Shown here in pieces: positions 38,432 through 47,339 of a DNA stretch of 64,000 bases (the stretch's first letter is position 1; each line of letters begins with the position of its first letter). The position numbers were made by a program, and so were the translations under genes. The notes under the pieces are model-generated. The model saw only the letters and a program-made list of their open reading frames with translations, had not been told where the DNA came from and made no database searches. This DNA comes from JAANXG01 sp963731035 (GTDB lineage Bacteria > Pseudomonadota > Gammaproteobacteria > Arenicellales > JAANXG01), in contig CAVSUY010000009.1 of the NCBI GenBank assembly GCA_963731035.1, positions 186,001 through 250,000 of the forward strand, read 5' to 3'.

Positions 38432-39101
38432 CCCCCGTACCCCCGGGGCGCTCCATCAAGCGGCCGTCCTCGAGTCGCAGTACCGGCTTGCCGAGGCGTT
38501 CGATGTGACGCAGCTCATGGGTGGCGACCAGCACCGTGGTCCCGACCTGGTTGAACATGCGGAAGATGTCCATGATATCGTCCGACATGGCGGCGTCGAC
38601 GTTGCCCGTGGGCTCGTCGGCCAACAGTATGGTGGGACGGTTGACCACAGCTCGGGCGATGCCGACGCGCTGCTGTTCGCCACCCGACAGCATCGGCGGG
38701 TACAGGGCTTCCTTGCCAAGCAGCCCCACCTTGTCCAGGGCTGCCCGCACTCGACGGGGGACATCCCGCGGGTTGAAACCCGACACCACCAACGGTAAAG
38801 CGACGTTCTCGAACACCGTACGCTCGGGAAGCAGTTTGTGGTCCTGGAACACGACACCAATGCGGCGGCGGAAGAACGGCAGTCTCCGGCGCGGCAGCCG
38901 GCCCAGGTTCTGGTCGTTGACGATCACCTGGCCTTTGGTGGACTTCTCGATCACCACGATCAGCTTCAACAGCGTGCTCTTGCCGGCGCCCGAGCGGCCC
39001 GTGAGGAACGCCATCTCCCCGGGGGGCAGCTCGAAGCTCACCTGCTTCAGAGCCTCATGACCACCCGGGTAGCGCTTGGTGACGTCGTTGAATACGATCA
39101 T
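38424..39101 (-). CDS. ftsE: Cell division ATP-binding protein FtsE
   Basis: The ABC-type ATPase of the FtsEX divisome complex. ATG 39101 gives 225 residues starting M-I-V-F-N-D-V-T-K-R-Y-P-G-G, the conserved FtsE start. The Walker A loop is G-R-S-G-A-G-K-S-T-L-L-K, the ABC signature is L-S-G-G-E-Q-Q-R-V and Walker B is L-L-A-D-E-P-T-G-N-V-D. An in-frame extension of 29 codons upstream would run into ftsY and is rejected. It lies seven bases after the ftsY stop. Confidence 0.98.
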   Translation of the reverse strand: MIVFNDVTKRYPGGHEALKQVSFELPPGEMAFLTGRSGAGKSTLLKLIVVIEKSTKGQVIVNDQNLGRLPRRRLPFFRRRIGVVFQDHKLLPERTVFENVALPLVVSGFNPRDVPRRVRAALDKVGLLGKEALYPPMLSGGEQQRVGIARAVVNRPTILLADEPTGNVDAAMSDDIMDIFRMFNQVGTTVLVATHELRHIERLGKPVLRLEDGRLMERPGGTGVD

Positions 39102-39108
39102 CGGCGCG

Positions 39109-40035
39109 TTACGGGGGGGGCTCCCCGGGCAGAATCGCATCGACGAACTCCCCGGCGTCGAAGGGCCGCAGGTCGTCGATGCCTTCACCGACCCCGAGGA
39201 AACGCACTGGCAGGCCGAACTCCTCGGCGATGGCGAACAGGATGCCGCCTTTGGCGGTGCCGTCCAGCTTGGTCAGGCAGACGCTGTCCACGCCCACAGC
39301 CTGCCGGAAGGCGCGCAGCTGCGCCAGCGCATTCTGGCCGGTGCCCGCATCGAGGACCTGCAGCACTTCGTCCGGCGCCTCGGGGTCCAGTTTGCGGAGC
39401 ACGCGCACGACCTTCTGTAGCTGGCTCATCAGCTCGCCCTGGGTATGCTGGCGGCCGGCGGTGTCGATCATCAGCACATCCGCGTCCCGGGCCTTGGCGG
39501 ACTGGTAGGCATCGTGCACCACGGCCGCGGGGTCGCCTCCCTGTTGGTGAGCGACCACCGGAATCGACAACCGCTTGCCCCATTCCTGGATCTGCTCGAC
39601 TGCGGCGGCGCGAAACGTATCGGCGGCGGCGAGGACGACCCGGAAACCCTGCTCCTGGAGCTGGTGCGCTATCTTGGCGATGGTGGTGGTCTTACCGACC
39701 CCGTTCACTCCCACCACCGCCACGACGTAGGGCCGTCGGCCCGGCTTCAGAGGAACGGAGCAGGGTTCGAGAATGTGAAGCATTTCCGCCCGCAGCGTGT
39801 CGACGAGCTGGGACGGACGGCCACGCCGCCCGCGGGCGTTTCGCAGCGGCTCCATGAGCTTTTCCGTTGCCGAGACGCCGACATCGCTGAGCACCAACTG
39901 GTCCTCGATATCGTCCAACTGGGTTTCGTCGAGTTCGTTGCCGGAGAACAAACCGGCCAGGCCCCGGGCGAGAAAGTTGCGCGGCTTGGCGAGGCGCTCC
40001 CGCAAAGAGGTCTTTTTGCGCTTGTCTTTGAACAC
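39109..40035 (-). CDS. ftsY: Signal recognition particle receptor FtsY
   Basis: FtsY is the SRP GTPase receptor for co-translational insertion of membrane proteins. The 308 residues lack the long acidic A domain of the E. coli protein and begin with the N domain. The GTPase motifs are G-V-N-G-V-G-K-T-T-T, D-T-A-G-R-Q and T-K-L-D-G-T-A-K-G-G. A short basic N-terminus (K-D-K-R-K-K-T-S) may help membrane contact. First gene of the ftsY-ftsE-ftsX block, divergent from the M16 proteases. Confidence 0.97.
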   Translation of the reverse strand: MFKDKRKKTSLRERLAKPRNFLARGLAGLFSGNELDETQLDDIEDQLVLSDVGVSATEKLMEPLRNARGRRGRPSQLVDTLRAEMLHILEPCSVPLKPGRRPYVVAVVGVNGVGKTTTIAKIAHQLQEQGFRVVLAAADTFRAAAVEQIQEWGKRLSIPVVAHQQGGDPAAVVHDAYQSAKARDADVLMIDTAGRQHTQGELMSQLQKVVRVLRKLDPEAPDEVLQVLDAGTGQNALAQLRAFRQAVGVDSVCLTKLDGTAKGGILFAIAEEFGLPVRFLGVGEGIDDLRPFDAGEFVDAILPGEPPP

Positions 40036-40179
40036 CGTGTCGTGATGGAAAGTGGAAGTTGATGGAGAATCGTCCGGAGCTTCTGTGGTCTTACCAGATT
40101 ATCGTATCATGACCGGTAAGACTGCCTTATGATGGGCAGCCCCGTGAATGCTGGCCTGAACCAACCCCGGAGACCTTTC

Positions 40180-41544
40180 ATGATCCAAGGGCGAATAGCC
40201 GCCTGGCTGTGTCTGTTGATCCTTGCCGGTTGTACCACTACACAATCCCATACCGGAGCGTCCGGCACAGAACCGGCGCAGACCCGGCTCGACAACGGCC
40301 TCGAGGTGGTGGTGAAGCCAGACCACCGGGCACCGGTCGTAGTCTCGCAGATCTGGTACAAGGTCGGCAGCAGCTACGAACCCGAGAGCCTCACGGGCAT
40401 CTCGCATCTGCTGGAGCACATGATGTTCAAGGGCACAGCCAAGCACGGCCCCAACGAGTTTTCGCGGATCATTGCCGACAACGGCGGCGAGGAAAATGCG
40501 TTCACCGGCCGTGACTACACGTCCTACTTCCAGACGCTTGAGAAGTCCAAGCTGCCGATCGCCTTCGAGCTCGAGGCCGACCGCATGCACAACCTCCGGC
40601 TCGATCCCGAGGAGTTCAAAAAGGAGCGCCAGGTGGTGCTGGAGGAGCGGCGCCTGAGGACTGATGATCGCCCTGAGGCGTTGACGGCGGAGAAATTCAG
40701 GTCCACGGCGTTCAAAAAATCGCGCTACGGCAATCCGGTGATCGGCTGGCCGGATGACATCCGTTCGATCACGGTGGAGGATCTAAGGGACTGGTACCGG
40801 CGTTTCTATGCACCGAACAATGCGACCCTGGTGGTTGCCGGGGATGTCGAGCCCGCGGACGTGTTCGAGTTGGCGAAAAAATACTTCGGCGACGTTCCGT
40901 CCCAGCAAGTGCACCCCTATCCCGATCCTGTGGAGCCGGCCCAGGATGGCTCCAGGTTTGTCGCCGTCAAGGCCCCGGCCAAGGTGCCCTATCTGCTGCT
41001 GGGGTTCCACGCACCGAATCTCGGGGCCAAGGGTGCCGCGCCCTGGGAACCCTACGCCTTGGAGGTTCTGGCCTATCTGCTGGACGGCGGCAAGAGTGCG
41101 CGCCTGAGCCGGGAGCTGGTCCGCCGGCAGCAGGTCGCGGCATCGGTGGGCGCCGGCTACGATCTCGAGGCGAGGCTACCCGGGTTGTTCGTCATCGACG
41201 GCAATCCGGCGAGCGGCCGGACCGTGGATGAACTGCGGGCGTCGATCATGTCGGTGATCGATGAAATCCGCACCACACCCGTAACCGGGGAGGAGTTGGA
41301 GCGCGTGAAGGCCCAACTCGTGGCAAGCAAGGTGTTCGAACAGGACTCCATCTTCTACCAGGCGATGCGTATAGGCCTGTATGAGACCGACGGACACGGC
41401 TGGAGAACGGGTGACAAGGTGAACGAACGCCTGCGTCGGGTCACCGCGGCCCAGGTTCAGGCCGTGGCGAACAAGTACCTCGTGGAGGACAACGTCACCG
41501 AGGCCGTCCTACAACCTACCGCCCTCACGGAGGCGCAGCAATGA
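40180..41544 (+). CDS. M16 zinc protease, catalytic partner, lipoprotein
   Basis: A processing-peptidase-like zinc protease. ATG 40180, behind a GGAG site, gives 454 residues with a lipoprotein signal (L-L-I-L-A-G-C, Cys19). The inverted zinc motif H-L-L-E-H is present near residue 75, with the third zinc ligand in the following acidic stretch (G-G-E-E-N-A-F-T). It has two homologous M16 halves. It is coupled to a second M16 gene that lacks the zinc motif, so the two probably form an active/inactive heterodimer in the envelope. The substrate is unknown. Confidence 0.92.
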   Translation: MIQGRIAAWLCLLILAGCTTTQSHTGASGTEPAQTRLDNGLEVVVKPDHRAPVVVSQIWYKVGSSYEPESLTGISHLLEHMMFKGTAKHGPNEFSRIIADNGGEENAFTGRDYTSYFQTLEKSKLPIAFELEADRMHNLRLDPEEFKKERQVVLEERRLRTDDRPEALTAEKFRSTAFKKSRYGNPVIGWPDDIRSITVEDLRDWYRRFYAPNNATLVVAGDVEPADVFELAKKYFGDVPSQQVHPYPDPVEPAQDGSRFVAVKAPAKVPYLLLGFHAPNLGAKGAAPWEPYALEVLAYLLDGGKSARLSRELVRRQQVAASVGAGYDLEARLPGLFVIDGNPASGRTVDELRASIMSVIDEIRTTPVTGEELERVKAQLVASKVFEQDSIFYQAMRIGLYETDGHGWRTGDKVNERLRRVTAAQVQAVANKYLVEDNVTEAVLQPTALTEAQQ

Positions 41545-42842
41545 AGCGCGTGATCGCGGGAATTCTTCTGAGCTCCGTCAGCCTTTCCGCCTCGGCGGCG
41601 CTGGATATCCAGCACTGGCAGACGACCAACGGAGCGCGGGTCCTGTTCGTCGAAACGCACCAGATACCGATGGTCAAGTTCGAGGTAGGGTTCGATGCCG
41701 CCGGAGCCCGCGACCCTGAGGACAAGCATGGATTGGCCTCACTGGTGAACACGCTCATGGACGACGGCGCCGCCGGTATGGGTGAGGAAGCGATCGCCGA
41801 CAGGCTTGCCTCGGTGGGAGCCGAATACAGCGGCCAGAGCGCCCGGGACATGTCCGTTCTGCAACTGCAGGTACTGTCGGAAAAAGACATGATGGATCCC
41901 GCGGTGAATGTGTTCTCCAAGATCATCGTCAGACCGGATTTCCCTTCCACGGCCCTGGAACGCGAGCGTCAGCGCGCCCTGGTGGGGCTGGAGCAGAGCA
42001 AGCAGTCGCCGCAAGCCGTCGCCACGCGCATGTTCTACGCTCGCTTGTTCGCCGGCCATCCGTACGGTCACATGCCGGAAGGTGACGAGGACAGCGTCAA
42101 GCGGATCACACGCGCCGACCTGGTGGCGTTCCACGAGCACTGGTACACCGGCGCCAACGCCGTCGTCGCCATCGTCGGGGATCTGCGGCGGGGTGAAGCA
42201 GAGGACTTGGCAGAGCGGATCGTCGGGTCGTTGCCGGAAGGGCGGGCGGCTCCGCCCTTGCCGCCGGTGCCCGACCACCCGAAAGCCATGGTCGTGCACG
42301 AATCGTTCCCGTCGGAGCAGACTCATCTGCTTCTGGGGCAGCCGGGCCTGTCCCGCGATGATCCGGACTACTTTCCTTTGTATGTCGGCAACCATATCCT
42401 GGGAGGCAACGGTCTGATATCGCGCTTGGCGCAGAACATCCGCGAGGATCAGGGACTGGCTTACAGCGTGTACAGCTATTTCATACCGATGCATCAGCGT
42501 GGCCCGTACATCGTCGGATTGCAGACGCGAAATGCCCAGGCCTCGAGGGCACAAAAGCTGGCCCTCGACACGTTGCGGGACTTCATCGAGCAGGGACCCA
42601 CGGACGACGAGCTGCGGGCCGCCAAGAACAACATCACCGGCGGCTTCCCGCTGCGCATAGACAGCAATGACAAGATCGCGGATAACCTGCTGAGCATGGC
42701 GTTCTACGACCTGCCTCTGGACTACCTGGACACGTTCTCCGGCAAGGTTGCCGCGGTGACCGCCGGCCAGATCCGCGATGCTTTCCAGCGCCGGATTGAT
42801 CTGCGGCACTGGGTGCAGGTCAGAGTGGGGCCGGTTGAGTAG
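41541..42842 (+). CDS. M16 protease-like protein, non-catalytic partner
   Basis: The 433-residue protein has a Sec signal peptide (residues 1-20, ending near S-A-S-A-A) and the M16 fold. Where the catalytic partner has H-L-L-E-H, this protein reads H-G-L-A-S-L, so zinc cannot be bound in the usual way. It probably supplies the arginine/tyrosine pair that holds the substrate's C-terminal end, as in other M16 heterodimers. Its ATG overlaps the stop of the catalytic partner by four bases. The last eight bases overlap the start of rsmD. Confidence 0.92.
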   Translation: MKRVIAGILLSSVSLSASAALDIQHWQTTNGARVLFVETHQIPMVKFEVGFDAAGARDPEDKHGLASLVNTLMDDGAAGMGEEAIADRLASVGAEYSGQSARDMSVLQLQVLSEKDMMDPAVNVFSKIIVRPDFPSTALERERQRALVGLEQSKQSPQAVATRMFYARLFAGHPYGHMPEGDEDSVKRITRADLVAFHEHWYTGANAVVAIVGDLRRGEAEDLAERIVGSLPEGRAAPPLPPVPDHPKAMVVHESFPSEQTHLLLGQPGLSRDDPDYFPLYVGNHILGGNGLISRLAQNIREDQGLAYSVYSYFIPMHQRGPYIVGLQTRNAQASRAQKLALDTLRDFIEQGPTDDELRAAKNNITGGFPLRIDSNDKIADNLLSMAFYDLPLDYLDTFSGKVAAVTAGQIRDAFQRRIDLRHWVQVRVGPVE

Positions 42843-43449
42843 TAGCGCAGGGCGACTCCGGATCATCGGGGGACGTTGGCGCGGACGCCGTGTAAAGGTG
42901 CCGGACGCCGATGCTCTGAGGCCCACGCCGGACCGGGTGCGTGAAACCCTGTTCAACTGGCTCGAACCGTACTTGGCCGGCGCCCGGGTTCTCGACTTGT
43001 TCGCCGGCAGCGGCGTACTCGGCCTGGAGGCGCTGTCCCGCGGGGCCGCGGCCGCCACGCTGGTGGACAGCAACCGCGTGATTGGGGCCCACTTGCGGGA
43101 TACCGCGGGCCAGCTGCAGGCGGAGGGCTTGGACGTCGTCGTGGCCGATGCGACGTCGTTCCTTCAAGGAGTCAAGCGCGATCCGTTCGATGTGGTGTTC
43201 GTGGACCCGCCGTACGCCTACGCTGGCTACGAGAAGCTGTGCGAAGTCCTGGAGTCGGGGAACCTGTTGAGTGCGCACGCCTTGGTGTATCTCGAGTTCT
43301 CCGCGCGCCGAAGCGCCCGACTGCAGATGCCGTCGTCCTGGGAGCGCTACCGGGCCGGACGCGCCGGCGAGGTGGAATTCGAGCTGTGGCGGCGCCAGGA
43401 CGACGTTTCAGGGGGGAATCCGCCGGTCGGGTACGCGAAGGCCGATTGA
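42835..43449 (+). CDS. rsmD: 16S rRNA m2G966 methyltransferase
   Basis: RsmD methylates G966 of 16S rRNA with SAM. The best start is TTG 42835, eight bases inside the M16 gene and behind a GGGG run; it gives 204 residues starting at the conserved R-I-I-G-G-R-W-R-G-R. The SAM motif is V-L-D-L-F-A-G-S-G-V-L-G and the catalytic motif is V-F-V-D-P-P-Y. M16 protease, rsmD and coaD form a common gene order. Confidence 0.95.
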   Translation: MSSSAGRLRIIGGRWRGRRVKVPDADALRPTPDRVRETLFNWLEPYLAGARVLDLFAGSGVLGLEALSRGAAAATLVDSNRVIGAHLRDTAGQLQAEGLDVVVADATSFLQGVKRDPFDVVFVDPPYAYAGYEKLCEVLESGNLLSAHALVYLEFSARRSARLQMPSSWERYRAGRAGEVEFELWRRQDDVSGGNPPVGYAKAD

Positions 43450-43510
43450 CCGGGCCCCAGGCTCTCTATAGGCTTACCGCACCCGCACGCACAACCACCG
43501 CGAGCCCGAC

Positions 43511-43984
43511 TTGATTGCACTCTACCCCGGCACCTTCGATCCGATCACCAATGGGCATTCGGATCTGATCGTGCGCGCCCAGCACATCTTCGGCAAGGTG
43601 GTGGTGGCCATCGCTGAGAATCCGCGCAAGGCGCCGTTGTTCGACGTGGCTGAGCGTATCGAGCTGGTACGGGAGGTTACCCGAGAGCTGGATGGCATCG
43701 ACGTCATCGGCTTCGACGGCCTGCTTATCGATTGTGTACGGGAAAACCATGCGGGGGTAGTAATCCGGGGCCTGCGGGCGGTGTCCGATTTCGAATTCGA
43801 GTTCCAGCTGGCATCCGCCAACCGCCGGCTGGACCCGAACATAGAAACCGTATTCATGACGCCGTCCGAGAGCCATACGTTCACCTCCGCATCTCTGGTG
43901 AAGGAGATCGCCATGTACGGCGGGGATGTATCGAGCTTCCTGCACCCGGTCGTGCTGGAAGCCGTCCGCAGCAAATTTAGATAG
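43511..43984 (+). CDS. coaD: Phosphopantetheine adenylyltransferase
   Basis: CoaD makes dephospho-CoA from ATP and phosphopantetheine. The 157 residues start at TTG 43511 and run straight into the family opening I-A-L-Y-P-G-T-F-D-P-I-T-N-G-H. The adenylyl-binding region includes I-R-G-L-R-A-V-S-D-F and the C-terminal S-S-x-x-V-K-like loop (T-S-A-S-L-V-K-E). Length is normal. It follows rsmD by 61 bases. Confidence 0.97.
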   Translation: MIALYPGTFDPITNGHSDLIVRAQHIFGKVVVAIAENPRKAPLFDVAERIELVREVTRELDGIDVIGFDGLLIDCVRENHAGVVIRGLRAVSDFEFEFQLASANRRLDPNIETVFMTPSESHTFTSASLVKEIAMYGGDVSSFLHPVVLEAVRSKFR

Positions 43985-44002
43985 CACTGCGATCGTTCCC
44001 GA
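43984..44002 (+). repeat. 19-base dispersed repeat, copy 2
   Basis: An exact copy of the 19-base sequence at 29742-29760. Its first base is the last base of the coaD stop codon. A five-base hairpin (GATCG-TTCC-CGATC) lies within and just past it. There is no T run. Confidence 0.6.
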
Positions 44003-44022
44003 TCATCGCGGGGCTCCGCCCA

Positions 44023-44045
44023 TGTAGGCCGGGGTTTATCCTGAC
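44023..44045 (+). repeat. REP-like element C, degenerate
   Basis: A 23-base element with the GTAGG lead seen in elements A and B and a weak CGGGG-TTTA-TCCTG stem that needs G-T pairs. It lies in the 80-base gap between the convergent coaD and dynamin-like genes. Confidence 0.45.
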
Positions 44046-44064
44046 TCGCTAGTGACGGAGTACA

Positions 44065-46071
44065 CTAGGCGCTGAGCTGCCTGGGCTCCTCGTCGTCGTC
44101 CGCCATCAGGCCGCTGTGCAGGGAAGCGTTCTCCAGGAGTCCCTCGATCTTGGATACGAACTCACCCATCAACTTCTTCTGGTCCTGGATGCCTTCCCTC
44201 ACGTGGGTCAGCTCAGCGAGCCGGTCTTCCAGGGTATCGCTGGCCTTGTGGATGCGCTTGATACTTTCGAGACGCCGCCTGAGCTGAACCTGGTGCTCCC
44301 GCACCTGGGATTCCATCGGTGACATGATGGTGCGCAGCCAGTCGTCGGCGTCGCTGTTGGCGCGCTCGAATATCTGTTTGACCTTCAGGACCACCGAGTC
44401 GTAAAAGCGCCGGGCCACCACCATCTGCTCCGTCATCACCATCGAGAGCCCGCGGATGAAGTAGTCGTGTCGCTCAATCAGCCTGCGCAGTTCGCGCTGG
44501 TATCTCGAGGTGGAGAACTTCCGGGGCTTGATGTTGGCCAAGCCATGCTCTTCCTGGAACTTCTTGTACACGCCTTCCATGAGCTCCTGTATCTCTCGGG
44601 ACTGCTTGGCCGCCGAGTCCAGGGCGCCGTCCACCTGGGTGAAAAATTTCAGCATGCTGGTGCGCAGGCCCCCAGTGGTGAGGCTGATTGACATGTCCTT
44701 CTTGGTTTCGGCGATCAGGCGGTTGATGCGCTGCAGGCTCAGCTGGTCGTAAAGCTTGTTGGTCTGCCGCGAGAACACCGATCGGGTCGCCTGGAAGCGT
44801 TGCAGGTTCTTTTCCAAGTGCTCCTTGTCCGAGCGGACCTTGTCCATCATGTCCTCGATCACTTCCATGTTCTTACTGCTCAGCTGCTTGAGCTCGTTGA
44901 CATGGTCCTCCACGTCGCGGATGCGCTGCTCGATCAGTACCCGCGCCGTATCGACGATCTGCGTCAGCTCCACCTCCACGTTTCGGCTGACGATCTCCCG
45001 TTTGGCGGGCATGATGATATGCGCCAAGGCATCCTCAAGCTTGGTGATCTGGCTCTTGGCGACAATTCTGTTGTCCGCCTTGATCTTGCCCACCAAGCCT
45101 TTCTGCGCGGAGACCGGATAGATTTGGTCTCGCGGGATTCCGAGGGTCTTCGAAGTGTTCTCCGTCTGTCTTTCGATCTCGCGCTCCACCTCGACCGGGT
45201 CCTTGAGCTCGTCCCACAGCACGTCGATCTTGTTTAGTATCACCAGGCGGTTGGCATTGTCCGACTCCCGGCCGGTCGAGATGTGGTCCCGCCACACGGC
45301 CAGGTCCGACTTGGTGACGCCGGCGTCGGCCGACAGGATGAACACCACGGCGTGAGCATTGGCCAGCATGTTCAGCGTGAGCTCGGGCTCCGCGCCCAGG
45401 GCGTTCAGGCCCGGGGTGTCCAGTATCACCAGCCCCTTTTCCAACAGCGGATGGGGGAAATTGACGATCGCGTGGCGCCAGCGGGGGATCTCGATCTGGC
45501 CGCGGTCATTCATCCGCATGCCGTCCTCGTGGGCATCGTCCAAGGCCACGCTCAGGCCCAGCGCTTCGGCGCGTTCCCGATCCACGAACTTCACCTCCGT
45601 GAGCTGCCTCAGTGTCTGGGCGGTGCTCTCGGGATCCTTGGGATCCAGCGGCAGTGAGTCCCACTCGTCGGGATACTTCTTGTACTCGGTAATGGTGGTG
45701 TCGTTCTCCCGGGTTTCGATGGGCAGCAGCCGGAGGCAGGGCTCCCACTCCGCGGTGAACATGATCTCGGTCGGGCACATGGTGGTGCGGCCGGCGCCGG
45801 ACGGCACCACGCGCTGGCCCATGTGGCCGAAGAAGATCGCATTGATCAGCTCGGACTTGCCGCGCGAGAACTCGGCGACGAAAGCCACGTAGAGGCGATC
45901 GTCGTTGAGCGTATTGATCAGCTGGTTGATTCGTTCCTCGACGTCCATATCGCCGAGGTTCTCCTCCTGGAGCCAGTCGCGATACGCCACGAGGGATTTT
46001 TTCACGGATCGCCGCCAGTTGCTGTAAACGTCGAATTCGCGTTCTATTTGTGTTTCTGTCATGTCGCTCAC
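44065..46071 (-). CDS. Dynamin-like large GTPase
   Basis: The 668-residue protein carries a GTPase domain in the first half: a P-loop A-E-F-S-R-G-K-S-E (the usual first Gly is Ala), G2 G-R-T-T-M-C-P-T-E, G3 L-D-T-P-G-L-N and G4 I-L-N-K-I-D. The second half is helical, with long charged stretches that look like coiled coil (about 360-460 and 560-640). This is the layout of bacterial dynamin-like proteins, which bind membranes. There is no transmembrane helix. It is a single gene, not the usual tandem pair. The start may be GTG 46071 or ATG 46062. Its exact function is unknown. Confidence 0.88.
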   Translation of the reverse strand: MSDMTETQIEREFDVYSNWRRSVKKSLVAYRDWLQEENLGDMDVEERINQLINTLNDDRLYVAFVAEFSRGKSELINAIFFGHMGQRVVPSGAGRTTMCPTEIMFTAEWEPCLRLLPIETRENDTTITEYKKYPDEWDSLPLDPKDPESTAQTLRQLTEVKFVDRERAEALGLSVALDDAHEDGMRMNDRGQIEIPRWRHAIVNFPHPLLEKGLVILDTPGLNALGAEPELTLNMLANAHAVVFILSADAGVTKSDLAVWRDHISTGRESDNANRLVILNKIDVLWDELKDPVEVEREIERQTENTSKTLGIPRDQIYPVSAQKGLVGKIKADNRIVAKSQITKLEDALAHIIMPAKREIVSRNVEVELTQIVDTARVLIEQRIRDVEDHVNELKQLSSKNMEVIEDMMDKVRSDKEHLEKNLQRFQATRSVFSRQTNKLYDQLSLQRINRLIAETKKDMSISLTTGGLRTSMLKFFTQVDGALDSAAKQSREIQELMEGVYKKFQEEHGLANIKPRKFSTSRYQRELRRLIERHDYFIRGLSMVMTEQMVVARRFYDSVVLKVKQIFERANSDADDWLRTIMSPMESQVREHQVQLRRRLESIKRIHKASDTLEDRLAELTHVREGIQDQKKLMGEFVSKIEGLLENASLHSGLMADDDEEPRQLSA

Positions 46072-46137
46072 GCGCCCCCCGCTTGGTCCGGTGGCGGGCG
46101 TCCTCCGAAACTCCTGCGAACACCCTCAACTTGCTAA

Positions 46138-46166
46138 TGTATAGCTCAATCCGCGAGCTTTTGCAA
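46138..46166 (-). promoter_or_regulatory. Possible promoter of the dynamin-like gene
   Basis: On the minus strand TTGCAA (46166-46161) and TATACA (46143-46138) lie 17 bases apart in an AT-rich gap. Each matches four of six consensus bases. RNA would start about 60 bases before the gene. Confidence 0.4.
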
Positions 46167-46240
46167 AAAACAGTGAATTTCCAGCCATTTACAGCCGGTA
46201 TTGAAGCAATCACTTCAACGTTTGCATCCTTGAGCCCAGG

Positions 46241-47056
46241 CTATCGCTGGCATATAGAACAATAATAGCTTGCGCGCTGGCCGATGACACCCCGCCGAAT
46301 GGCCCCGCCGCAGGTCCGGCAGGGCTGACCCTCGCGATCATACACTCGCAGCAGCGGCACGAAGTACCCGGGGTTGCCGGCTTCATCCAGGAAATCCCGC
46401 AGGGTGGAGCCGCCCCGCTCTATGGCTTCGTTCAGGGTTTCCCGCACGGCCTTGGCCAGACCGTCATACCGGCGTGCCGCGATCCGGCCGGCCCGGCGGG
46501 CCGGGTGGATGCCGGCCCGGTGGAGCGCCTCGTTGGCGTAAATATTGCCGACCCCGGCCACGATCCGGCCATCCATGAGGAAGGACTTGGCGGACACCCG
46601 GCGTCCGCGCGATCGACCATAGAGGTAGTCCCCATCGAACGCGTCGGACAGCGGCTCGGGCCCAAGGCCGCTGAGCAATGGGTGGCGCTCCAGTGATCGT
46701 GTGGTCCACAGCACGCTGCCGAACCGGCGCGGATCTCGAAACCGGAGGCAGGCACCATTGTCCAGCTCCAGGTCGAGGTGATCGTGCTTTTGCGGGGGGC
46801 CGGGCTCGGGCAGAATCCGCAGGCTGCCGGACATGCCCAGGTGGATCAACACGTGTCCCCGCTCGAGACCCAGCAGCAGGTACTTGGCCCGGCGGCCGAC
46901 GTACTCTATCCGCTGCCCCGGCAGCTCGGCGGCCATGCGGCGCGGCACCGGCCACCGGAGCCGGGGCTCACGGATCCGCACGGCGGCGACGCGGCGCGAG
47001 ACGACATGGGGTTCAATACCACGGCGAACTGTCTCTACTTCGGGCAGCTCGGGCAC
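46241..47056 (-). CDS. mutM: Formamidopyrimidine-DNA glycosylase
   Basis: MutM excises oxidised purines such as 8-oxoguanine and cuts the strand. The start is GTG 47056, which places the catalytic proline directly after the initiator (P-E-L-P-E-V-E-T-V-R-R-G); any longer start would bury it. The 271 residues end with the four-cysteine zinc finger (C-R-T-C-G-G...Y-Y-C-S-I-C-Q-R). The helix-two-turn-helix segment with G-N-I-Y-A-N-E-A-L is near residue 170. Confidence 0.98.
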   Translation of the reverse strand: MPELPEVETVRRGIEPHVVSRRVAAVRIREPRLRWPVPRRMAAELPGQRIEYVGRRAKYLLLGLERGHVLIHLGMSGSLRILPEPGPPQKHDHLDLELDNGACLRFRDPRRFGSVLWTTRSLERHPLLSGLGPEPLSDAFDGDYLYGRSRGRRVSAKSFLMDGRIVAGVGNIYANEALHRAGIHPARRAGRIAARRYDGLAKAVRETLNEAIERGGSTLRDFLDEAGNPGYFVPLLRVYDREGQPCRTCGGAIRRGVIGQRASYYCSICQR

Positions 47057-47339
47057 GGGATCACGAATCCGCCGCGAAGGGTGCGTGCCCGGGTGCCTTG
47101 AAAGTCGCCGACGCGGCCGCAATTAACGGGACACATGTCTGCGCACAGGGCGCAGCGAATTCCCGGCACACCGGGGCTTGTGGCATAGTCGGGGTCTCCC
47201 CTGGACAACCGGTCCAATCGAAAACTGGCACTATTGCTGGCAGTATGGGGGAACTCCCATGGGTTCAGATCTCCACTATTACCCCCGGATCTCATGTGAA
47301 GCAAGGGATCCATGACCAACCCGAAGACGTCGACCGGAA

